In this document: piece by piece, positions 1 through 5,163 of the stretch
How positions within the stretch are numbered: position 1 is the stretch's first letter
How the letters are laid out: every line of letters begins with the position of its first letter
Assembly: GCA_900554465.1 (NCBI GenBank)
Contig: USHF01000059.1
Coordinates: forward strand, 1-7,976
Length of the DNA stretch: 7,976 bases
Source of the DNA: an uncultured Collinsella sp.
GTDB lineage: Bacteria > Actinomycetota > Coriobacteriia > Coriobacteriales > Coriobacteriaceae
Direction of reading: 5' to 3'
Translations under genes and position numbers: made by a program
Notes under the pieces: generated by a model
Seen by the model: the letters and a program-made list of their open reading frames with translations, nothing else
What the model was told of the DNA's origin: nothing
Databases searched by the model: none

Positions 1-55
1 GTCTTGCGCAGGACTGTAGAGCAGCAAACTTAACCCCCGCCCCCAGCCCCGGAGA

Positions 56-83
56 CCCTCCCGGAGGGACCGAAAAATTTTTT
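56..83 (+). terminator. weak terminator-like hairpin, window start
   Basis: CCCTC (56-60) can pair with GAGGG (64-68) across a 3-base loop, and a run of six T follows at 78-83. The gap between stem and T run is about 9 bases and the stem is only 5 bp, so this is a poor intrinsic terminator. If real, it would end a gene lying before the window. The A/T tract may instead serve the tRNA promoter just downstream. No gene is visible in 1-70. Confidence 0.25.
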
Positions 84-124
84 CAAAAAAGTTGTTGCGC
101 GCCGGACAGACTTCTGTGTATACT
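73..124 (+). promoter_or_regulatory. promoter of tRNA-Asp with A/T-rich upstream tract
   Basis: A -10 hexamer TATACT sits at 119-124, with TTGCGC at 95-100 as the -35 (18-base spacer). An A/T tract at 73-90 lies directly upstream of the -35, where an UP element contacts the polymerase alpha subunits in strong stable-RNA promoters. Transcription would start near 131, about 40 bases before the mature tRNA 5' end. The -10 is convincing, the -35 only moderate, and the UP-element role is inferred from position and composition. Confidence 0.6.
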
Positions 125-170
125 AATCCCCGCAGCGCACGCGAGCGGAAACAAACGCGAACGCCTGCTT

Positions 171-248
<78 letters not shown>

Positions 249-256
249 ACGCAATT

Positions 257-284
257 AAAGCCACGTCTTCGGACGTGGCTTTTT
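257..284 (+). terminator. intrinsic terminator after tRNA-Asp
   Basis: GCCACGTC (260-267) pairs perfectly with GACGTGGC (272-279) around a TTCG tetraloop, followed by five T (280-284). The preceding AAA can extend the stem against the first T's. This is a textbook Rho-independent terminator starting 8 bases after the tRNA CCA. Confidence 0.95.
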
Positions 285-402
285 GCGTTTGATGCACTTT
301 GTTTCGATAGAACGATCGCCCTGGCGCATCTTCGCCCAGAATCCCCGCCCCTTCGGGAACGCAAGTAAAATCTAATAAGCATATCTGTCTAAACAACAGC
401 TT

Positions 403-414
403 TGTTGCGCAACA
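403..414. promoter_or_regulatory. 12-base perfect palindrome upstream of the Rrf2-gene promoter
   Basis: TGTTGCGCAACA is its own reverse complement and ends 4 bases before the proposed -35 hexamer (419-424). Such a position suits an activator site or an upstream operator for a dimeric regulator. The rest of 285-402 shows no gene and no convincing structure. The binding role is inference from symmetry and position only. Confidence 0.35.
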
Positions 415-418
415 CCTG

Positions 419-447
419 TTCAACGAAGCAGGGGGTTAGGTTATACT
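419..447 (+). promoter_or_regulatory. promoter of the Rrf2 regulator / glycosylase unit
   Basis: TTCAAC (419-424) and TATACT (442-447) are separated by exactly 17 bases, a standard sigma-70-type arrangement. Transcription would start near 454, giving a leader of about 150 bases before the ATG at 607. Rrf2 proteins commonly repress their own promoters by binding across the -10/-35 region, so autoregulation is plausible, but I cannot identify a definite Rrf2 operator here. Confidence 0.6.
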
Positions 448-554
448 AAATTGCACTGTGGGCCGCATCTGATGCATTTCGCTCCAAGCGCGGCATTCAG
501 TGGATATCCGATTTACCATTTGGATGTCCTGCGGTCATTTAGCGTCTCGACACA

Positions 555-581
555 AGCTCGGCCCCGGAGCTCGTTCGAGCT
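555..581 (+). other. leader segment with two mutually exclusive hairpins
   Basis: AGCTCG occurs at 555-560 and again at 568-573, and both copies can pair with CGAGCT at 576-581. Pairing of the second copy would leave only a 2-base loop, so the first copy (15-base loop) is sterically easier. The element ends about 15 bases before the ribosome binding site of the Rrf2 gene (purine run 596-602). It could affect translation, but short GC-rich repeats of this kind also arise by chance. Confidence 0.2.
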
Positions 582-606
582 GTTCGTATTCCTTGAAAGG
601 GGAAAA

Positions 607-1092
607 ATGGACATATCGAGGAAGACTGATTACGCCCTTCGTATGTTGGCGATGCTTGCCGAGGATCCGGAGCGTTTGCTTTCTGTTCGCACCGCTGCCG
701 AAGAGGTCAATGTCCCGTATTCGTTTGCCCGCTCGATTCAGCACGGTTTGGTCCAGGCCGGTATTGTGGAGAGCCTGCGTGGCGTCCACGGTGGCATGCG
801 TCTCAAGGTCAGTCCGGACGACGTTACCATTCGTCAGGTCGTCGAGGCCGTTCAGGGCCCTATGGTTATGAATGATTGCACCGCGCCCGATGGTGACTGT
901 GCGCGCATGGGCACGTGCTGCTATCATCCCCTGTGGGCCGGAGCCCAGGCGTTGATGCGCGATTACCTCGATTCCGTTTCGCTCGGCGACATCGTCGCTC
1001 ACCGCCAGTTCCCGGCCGTCGATCCCAAGTTCGCCGACCGCGAAGCGTTTCCCGAGTACGCCACCTGCGCGTGCGCTTGCCGGGAGGAATAG
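607..1092 (+). CDS. Rrf2-family transcriptional regulator, IscR/NsrR-like cysteines
   Basis: The product is 161 aa. An N-terminal winged helix-turn-helix begins with the typical MDISRKTDYALRML, and the wing motif RGVHGGMRL lies at 58-66. Cys91, Cys98 and Cys104 (plus Cys105) sit where IscR and NsrR hold a [2Fe-2S] or [4Fe-4S] cluster, so it probably senses Fe-S status, oxygen or nitric oxide. The effector is inferred. The protein ends with an unusual CACAC tail (Cys154, 156, 158) that I do not know from IscR or NsrR. The start at 607 is chosen because Rrf2 proteins begin this way and a purine-rich AAAGGGG lies just upstream. The ATG at 451 would add 52 unrelated residues and falls at or before the likely transcription start. 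The next gene starts 21 bases after the stop, so the two are probably cotranscribed. Codon third positions look richer in T than in the downstream rmuC, ABC and nth genes. Confidence 0.92.
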   Translation: MDISRKTDYALRMLAMLAEDPERLLSVRTAAEEVNVPYSFARSIQHGLVQAGIVESLRGVHGGMRLKVSPDDVTIRQVVEAVQGPMVMNDCTAPDGDCARMGTCCYHPLWAGAQALMRDYLDSVSLGDIVAHRQFPAVDPKFADREAFPEYATCACACREE

Positions 1093-1113
1093 CGCCGCAT
1101 AAGGAGCATAGCC

Positions 1114-2019
1114 ATGATTCAGGACCCCTTTCGTTCGACGATTCGTTCGGAAGGGGTTCTGCGTTATCGCGACCTTCCGTGGCGCCGCACGCGCGATCCG
1201 TACATCATTTGGCTTTCTGAGGTCATGCTGCAGCAAACACAGGTACCACGCGTGGAGACGCGTATGCCGGCGTGGCTCGATCGCTTTCCGACCGTGCAGG
1301 CGCTTGCCCAGGCCGCGCCTTCCGATGTTTTGGACGCTTGGCAGGGCATGGGCTACAACCGACGCGCTCTGGCGCTTCACGGGGCCGCTCAACGGGTCGT
1401 AGAGGATTGGGGCGGGGAGTTTCCGCACGAGACGCGTGACTTGGTCGCTCTGCCTGGTATTGGCCCGGCAACGGCGCAAGGTATCCGGTCGTTTGCGTTT
1501 GATCTTCCGGGCGTGTATCTGGAGACCAACGTGCGCACGGTCTTTCTGCATCACTTCTTTCCCGATGTACCGGCTGTTCCCGATCGCGAGCTGGTGCCGC
1601 TGATTCAGGCGGCCTGTCCGGCGGCCCCCGGTGCGGCGACCGACGAGATCGCTCCCTTTGCCGTGCCGCTCGATGATGCCGATACGCCGCGCGCGTGGTA
1701 TTACGCGTTGCTAGATTACGGCGCATATCTAAAAAAGACGTTGCCCAATCCGTCCAGGCGCTCGGCGGGCTATAGCCGTCAATCAAAGTTTGAGGGCTCA
1801 CGTCGCCAAAAGCGCGCGCATATCGTGCGCATGTTGCTGGCAGCGCGCGATGGCCAGCCGGCGGGGATTACGCTTGCTGATGCCGTGGTGGGCGTTAACG
1901 AGATGGAAGCGGCGGCTGGGCGTGGACCGGTCGAGCGCGAGCTTGTCGCAGGCATTCTAGCCGACCTGGAGCGTGAGGGCTTTTGCCGAGTCGAGGGCGA
2001 TCGCTGGCTGAGCATCTAG
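1114..2019 (+). CDS. MutY-like HhH-GPD DNA glycosylase lacking the Fe-S cluster
   Basis: The 301-aa product is homologous to A/G-specific adenine glycosylase. It shows LPWRRTRDPYIIWLSEVMLQ (residues 21-40), with Glu36 matching the catalytic Glu of MutY, then a GMGYNRRAL stretch (78-86) and the helix-hairpin-helix LPGIGPAT (113-120). Two features depart from MutY. The catalytic Asp motif reads LETNVRT, with Glu137 in place of Asp. The C-X6-C-X2-C-X5-C cluster is absent: only Cys168 and Cys291 exist, and NPSRRSAGYSRQSKFEGS (212-229) occupies the region. The C-terminus (about 235-301) resembles a short winged helix and not the NUDIX-like 8-oxoG-recognition domain, so the protein is shorter than the usual ~350 aa. 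It probably removes a damaged or mismatched base in base-excision repair, but A:8-oxoG specificity should not be assumed. AAGGAG at 1101-1106 supports the ATG at 1114. It follows the Rrf2 gene by 21 bases, so expression may answer to that regulator. Confidence 0.85.
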   Translation: MIQDPFRSTIRSEGVLRYRDLPWRRTRDPYIIWLSEVMLQQTQVPRVETRMPAWLDRFPTVQALAQAAPSDVLDAWQGMGYNRRALALHGAAQRVVEDWGGEFPHETRDLVALPGIGPATAQGIRSFAFDLPGVYLETNVRTVFLHHFFPDVPAVPDRELVPLIQAACPAAPGAATDEIAPFAVPLDDADTPRAWYYALLDYGAYLKKTLPNPSRRSAGYSRQSKFEGSRRQKRAHIVRMLLAARDGQPAGITLADAVVGVNEMEAAAGRGPVERELVAGILADLEREGFCRVEGDRWLSI

Positions 2020-2043
2020 CCTGTGCAAATCTGAAGAACAGGA

Positions 2044-2070
2044 TTGTAAGGTTTAGATTTCCGGTATGAG
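2044..2070 (+). promoter_or_regulatory. possible rubrerythrin promoter
   Basis: TTGTAA (2044-2049) and TATGAG (2065-2070) form a -35/-10 pair with a short 15-base spacer. Transcription would start near 2077, about 57 bases before the ATG at 2134. A 5-bp inverted repeat CCTGT/ACAGG (2020-2024 and 2038-2042) lies immediately upstream and lacks a T run, so it is not a good terminator for the glycosylase gene. No clear PerR box or Rrf2 site is recognised. Read-through from the upstream unit is also possible, given the 114-base gap. Confidence 0.3.
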
Positions 2071-2133
2071 GGCATCCTAAAGACGAGGCCGTTCGAAGCC
2101 TACGGGCGGCATGCGTTGAAGGGAAGTACACCT

Positions 2134-2673
2134 ATGGATTTTGAGAATTCTCAAACCAAGAAGAACCTCGAGACCGCTTTTGCCGGTGAGTCCCAGGCAC
2201 ACACCAAGTATCGCTACTATGCTTCCAAGGCCAAGAAGGACGGCTACGTTCAGATCTCGAACATCTTTGCCGAGACGGCTGGCAACGAGTCCGAGCACGC
2301 CAAACTGTGGTTTAAGTATCTGCACGATGGCGCCGTCCCCGATACCCTGGACAATCTGCGCGATGCCGCCGCGGGTGAGAACTACGAGTGGACCACGATG
2401 TACGACGAGTTTGCCAAGACCGCCGAGGAAGAGGGCTTTGCCGAGATTGCCGCAAAGTTCCGTGGTGTCGCCGCCGTCGAGAAGGCTCACGAGGAGCGCT
2501 ACAACAAGCTCGTCGAGCGCATTGAGTCGGGCGAGGTGTTTGAGCGCGAGGGCGTGAAGGTGTGGAAGTGCCTGAACTGCGGGCACCTGCACGTTGGTGC
2601 CGAGGCGCCCGAGGTGTGCCCGGTGTGCAACCACCCGAAGGCGTACTTTGAGGAGCAGGTGGTGAACTACTAG
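2134..2673 (+). CDS. rbr: rubrerythrin
   Basis: The 179-aa protein is a classical two-domain rubrerythrin, a cytoplasmic peroxidase of anaerobes that reduces hydrogen peroxide to water with electrons from rubredoxin or NADH-linked reductases. The ferritin-like diiron domain has ligand candidates Glu19, Glu52 with His55 (ExxH), Glu82, Glu85, and Glu116 with His119 (ExxH), spaced as in Desulfovibrio rubrerythrin. The C-terminal rubredoxin domain holds Cys146-X2-Cys149 and, 12 residues later, Cys162-X2-Cys165 for one iron. All expected ligands are present, so the enzyme should be active. The start MDFENSQTKKNL matches the family. A TTG at 2116 would add six residues and overlaps the AAGGGAAG ribosome site (2119-2126), so it was not used. 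It lies 114 bases after the glycosylase gene and before a long hairpin and terminator, which fits a monocistronic or terminal gene in a redox-stress cluster. Confidence 0.97.
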   Translation: MDFENSQTKKNLETAFAGESQAHTKYRYYASKAKKDGYVQISNIFAETAGNESEHAKLWFKYLHDGAVPDTLDNLRDAAAGENYEWTTMYDEFAKTAEEEGFAEIAAKFRGVAAVEKAHEERYNKLVERIESGEVFEREGVKVWKCLNCGHLHVGAEAPEVCPVCNHPKAYFEEQVVNY

Positions 2674-2692
2674 CGCTTGGCGCTGGCTGCTG

Positions 2693-2792
2693 CGGAGCGC
2701 AGGGCGGGAGGCCGGATCGCCTTCCCTCCCCGCTCACGGCTCCGCAGGGTCGCGTTGAGGGAAGACGATCCGGCCTCCCGCCCTGCGCTCCG
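2693..2792. repeat. very long inverted repeat (27 + 8 bp stem)
   Basis: Positions 2693-2719 pair without mismatch with 2766-2792. After one C/A mismatch (2720/2765) the stem continues with 2721-2728 against 2757-2764, leaving a 28-base loop (2729-2756). Total stem is 35 pairs, almost all G-C. A small AGCGC-ttg-GCGCT hairpin (2672-2684) precedes it at the rubrerythrin stop. No T run follows, so it is not itself a standard intrinsic terminator, and a proper terminator comes 50 bases later. Likely explanations are a REP-like palindromic repeat inserted in the rubrerythrin 3' UTR, or an RNA structure that stabilises or processes the transcript. I see no transposase and no target-site duplication. 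Confidence 0.9.
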
Positions 2793-2842
2793 GCTTCGGG
2801 TCGTTGCGTGCTCGCTACAGAAAAGCTGATATTAAAGGTTGT

Positions 2843-2873
2843 GTGCCGCCCCTTTTTGGGACGGCACGTTTTT
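2843..2873 (+). terminator. intrinsic terminator, end of rubrerythrin transcript
   Basis: GTGCCGCCCC (2843-2852) pairs with GGGACGGCAC (2858-2867) with a single C/A mismatch and a TTTTT loop, followed by G and five T (2869-2873). The stem-plus-T-run order is right only for the + strand. It lies 170 bases after the rubrerythrin stop, so the transcript would include the long hairpin in its 3' UTR. Confidence 0.88.
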
Positions 2874-3124
2874 GTGGGGTCCCGGTCTCCACAATTTTCG
2901 TCAAGCTATTGGTTAGATTTTGGTCAGTTGGCGTAAGGGCGGAAGGCCAAAAGATTGTTGGCGAAAAAAGCTCAGAGAAAGTGCTGGTAGGGGAGTTGTT
3001 GAGCTTTTCGACAGCTTTTGAGCAAAAGAAACTTTGTGGCTATTGCCGGCGATTGCGTTGTCGCGGTCATGGCGGTGCGGGATGCTGGTCGTAAGCGTCG
3101 AATGCTCCGATTTTGGAGGCCAGC
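2874..3124. other. gene-free stretch before the small membrane protein
   Basis: No reading frame with a plausible start, ribosome site and protein-like composition is seen on either strand. The one + frame crossing it (2804-3094) runs through the terminator and has no family resemblance. A TTGAGC (3018-3023) and TATTGC (3041-3046) pair with a 17-base spacer is the best promoter guess for the next gene, but the -10 is poor. A/T content is higher here than in neighbouring genes, as expected of regulatory DNA. Confidence 0.4.
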
Positions 3125-3559
3125 ATGGATCTGTTTCTTGAGACTCCGCAGCAACAAGCTGAGCGCATGCTGCGTCAGCAGCAACGACTCATGGAGATAC
3201 AAATGCAAGGGGCGGCAGTCCAGCCCTTTGCGCAAAATGTCGTGCCCGCTGCTGTACCTGCAGCTGTGCCCGGGTGCGAATCGGCACCAGAGGCCTATTC
3301 CGTACAGCAAGATTCATATGCGCAGGAGCTCGCGTTCGACAAGCGTCGTGCGCGTCGTCGCCGCGTGGGCCAGCGCCTGCGTACGCTGGCGATGATCGTG
3401 CTGATTCCGTTGGGGCTCGCGGCAATCTTCTTGGCCTCATATGCCCTCACGTGCATTCTCAACGGCGCCTCGCCCAGTGAGGTGCTTGAGCACTTGGCAG
3501 CTCTCGGCCAGCGCCTAAGCGATGTCGTAACAACTATCCGCGCCGGCTGGGAGAGTTAG
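3125..3559 (+). CDS. small single-span membrane protein, function unknown
   Basis: The 144-aa product is not recognised. The N-terminal third is polar and Gln-rich (Gln at 9-11, 18-20, 26, 28) and could form a short amphipathic helix. Then comes a low-complexity Ala/Pro/Val linker (about 39-50), a strongly basic patch KRRARRRRVGQRLR (73-86), one hydrophobic segment (about 88-112), and a 32-residue tail of amphipathic character. The positive patch before the span suggests the N-terminus is cytoplasmic and the C-terminus outside. There is no signal peptide or enzyme motif. The ATG at 3125 is chosen for GGAGG at 3115-3119. The TTG at 3113 would begin ahead of that site and fits poorly. It precedes rmuC by 123 bases in the same direction, so a link is possible but not shown. 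The gene itself seems real because of its ribosome site, composition and coherent topology. Confidence 0.7.
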   Translation: MDLFLETPQQQAERMLRQQQRLMEIQMQGAAVQPFAQNVVPAAVPAAVPGCESAPEAYSVQQDSYAQELAFDKRRARRRRVGQRLRTLAMIVLIPLGLAAIFLASYALTCILNGASPSEVLEHLAALGQRLSDVVTTIRAGWES

Positions 3560-3682
3560 CGTTTTAGTACCTGTGGCCCAAAATCCATTTGTCCGATTGC
3601 CATGTGACGCCCGGTGCGTGTGGCGGGGTAAGATTGATCGCGGTTTTGATTGATGGTCGATTGAGTTTGTTGGGCGGAGACT

Positions 3683-5038
3683 ATGTCTGCTATTGATATC
3701 GTGCTTGTTGTGATCGCCTTGGTGGCGGTGGGGGTTGCTGTGGCTTGTGCCCTGCAGCTCAAGGGCCTTCGCGCCGAGCTGCGGGAGCGTGGCGATAGCG
3801 GAACAGAGATGCTGGCTGCGCTCGAGCAGGCCAACAACGCGCTCGATGCCCTGAACGTCGCGCTGGCCGAAACACGCCGCACGGCAAACGCCATCGCGCA
3901 GCAGCAGACGACCGATGCGGCCGTGGAGCAGCAACGTTACCTGGTCATCGCACGCGAGTTCTCGCAAGCTGGTGACCGGATGGATGACCTGCGCCGTGAG
4001 ACGGCCCAACAGCTCGGCGCCAATCGCGAGGGCATCGAGCATCGCCTGGACAAGGTGCGCGAGACGGTCGATGCTCAGCTGGGCGCCATCCGCAAAGACA
4101 ACAACGTGCAGCTCGATCAGATGCGCGCGACGGTGGACGAGAAGCTCTCTCGCACGCTCAACGACCGTCTGTCTGCATCGTTTAAGCAGGTGAGCGACCA
4201 GCTCGAGGCCGTGTACAAGGGCCTGGGCGACATGCAATCTATCGCCACTGGCGTGGGCGACCTTAAGCGCGTGCTGGGTAATGTAAAAGCGCGCGGCATT
4301 TTGGGCGAGGTACAGCTGGGTGCAATCCTAGCGGACATCCTTACGCCCGACCAGTATCTGGAAAACGTCGCCACCAAGCCCGGCGCCTCGGAGCGCGTTG
4401 AGTTTGCCGTCAAGCTGCCGGTGGACGAGGGCGATCCCGTGCTGCTGCCGATCGACTCCAAATTCCCGGGCGACGCGTACGGGCATCTGCTCGACGCGCA
4501 AGAGTCGGGTGATGCCGAAGCTGTGGCCACCGCGCGCAAGACACTCGACGCTATGGTGAAACGCGAGGCAAAGGACATCTGCGAAAAGTACCTGAGCGTG
4601 CCCGCGACCACCAATTTTGGCATTATGTTCGTGCCGTTTGAGGGCCTGTACGCCGAGGTCGTCAGCCGCCCCGGGCTTATCGAGACCCTGGGCCGCGACT
4701 ATCACGTCAACGTTGCCGGCCCCAGCACCATGGCGGCCATCCTCAACAGCCTGCAGATGAGCTACCAGACGTTTAAATTGCAAAAACGCACCGATGACGT
4801 GCTGCGCGTGCTCTCTGCCGTCAAGGCCGAGCTGCCGCGCTATCAGGCGGCGCTGCGCCGCGCCCAGCAGCAGATTGAGACCGCAGGAAAGACGGTCGAG
4901 GGCATCATCACCACGCGTACCAACGTTATGGAGCGCAAGCTCAAGGATATCGACGCGCTGGAAGACGCGCGGGAGGCCGACGAGATCTTGGGACTCACGT
5001 CTGCGGAGCTGCTCGCAGACCAAAAAGACGAGGACTAG
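3683..5038 (+). CDS. rmuC: DNA recombination protein RmuC
   Basis: The 451-aa protein matches the RmuC family (E. coli about 475 aa), which limits short-inverted-repeat recombination and has a PD-(D/E)XK nuclease-like fold. Its biochemical activity is poorly defined. In order: an N-terminal membrane anchor (about 4-24), a long Ala/Glu/Arg-rich predicted coiled coil (about 25-190), then the RmuC domain. The domain contains NVKARGILGEVQL (200-212), PIDSKFP (256-262, with the Asp258 and Lys260 of the nuclease-like core), GIMFVPFEGLYAEV (313-326), and a C-terminal helical region to about 435. The ATG at 3683 follows GGCGGAGA and gives the expected anchor start. A TAAGAT at 3629-3634 could be a -10, but no -35 is found at normal spacing. 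Nothing is truncated. Genes around it concern DNA repair and stress, which suits its role. Confidence 0.95.
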   Translation: MSAIDIVLVVIALVAVGVAVACALQLKGLRAELRERGDSGTEMLAALEQANNALDALNVALAETRRTANAIAQQQTTDAAVEQQRYLVIAREFSQAGDRMDDLRRETAQQLGANREGIEHRLDKVRETVDAQLGAIRKDNNVQLDQMRATVDEKLSRTLNDRLSASFKQVSDQLEAVYKGLGDMQSIATGVGDLKRVLGNVKARGILGEVQLGAILADILTPDQYLENVATKPGASERVEFAVKLPVDEGDPVLLPIDSKFPGDAYGHLLDAQESGDAEAVATARKTLDAMVKREAKDICEKYLSVPATTNFGIMFVPFEGLYAEVVSRPGLIETLGRDYHVNVAGPSTMAAILNSLQMSYQTFKLQKRTDDVLRVLSAVKAELPRYQAALRRAQQQIETAGKTVEGIITTRTNVMERKLKDIDALEDAREADEILGLTSAELLADQKDED

Positions 5039-5055
5039 CTGCATCTGACGGCGGG

Positions 5056-5088
5056 GCGCCTGCGCAAGCGCGGGACGCGGGCGCTTTT
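5056..5088 (+). terminator. probable terminator of rmuC
   Basis: GCGCCTGCG (5056-5064) pairs with CGCGGGCGC (5076-5084), including one T-G wobble, with an 11-base loop, followed by TTTT (5085-5088). It starts 18 bases after the rmuC stop. The T run is short, so termination may be partial. Confidence 0.6.
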
Positions 5089-5091
5089 CGC

Positions 5092-5129
5092 GTTGCACTT
5101 GCCTGAAGTGCGCTTTAGTGTGCAACAAT
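5092..5129. promoter_or_regulatory. promoter and nested inverted repeats ahead of the ABC exporter
   Basis: GTTGCAC (5092-5098) is mirrored by GTGCAAC (5120-5126), and inside it GCACTT (5095-5100) is mirrored by AAGTGC (5106-5111). These overlap a possible -35 TTGCCT (5099-5104) and -10 AACAAT (5124-5129, 19-base spacer). Start of transcription near 5136 would leave a short leader before the ATG at 5164. Nested symmetry over a promoter is typical of operators for MarR- or TetR-type repressors of exporters, but no regulator gene lies next to it. The hexamers are weak. Confidence 0.4.
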
Positions 5130-5163
5130 GGCGTTTCGCCCTATCAGACGCGAAAGGAAGCCC

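Noticed and set aside
451..606. Longer start for the Rrf2 protein
   Set aside because: It adds 52 residues unlike the family, and the ATG lies at or before the likely transcription start. The ATG at 607 has a good ribosome site and the canonical Rrf2 N-terminus.
535..1554. 339-aa open frame on the minus strand
   Set aside because: It lies opposite the Rrf2 and glycosylase genes, both of which have clear family motifs and ribosome sites. The reverse protein shows no recognisable domain.
2693..2792. Insertion sequence or CRISPR-like repeat
   Set aside because: There is no transposase, no target-site duplication and only one inverted pair. There are no regularly spaced direct repeats anywhere in the window.
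2804..3094. 96-aa frame after the long hairpin
   Set aside because: It reads through the terminator at 2843-2873, has no ribosome site and no protein family resemblance.
3515..4237. 240-aa minus-strand frame
   Set aside because: Shadow of rmuC and the intergenic region, with no motif and no ribosome site noted.
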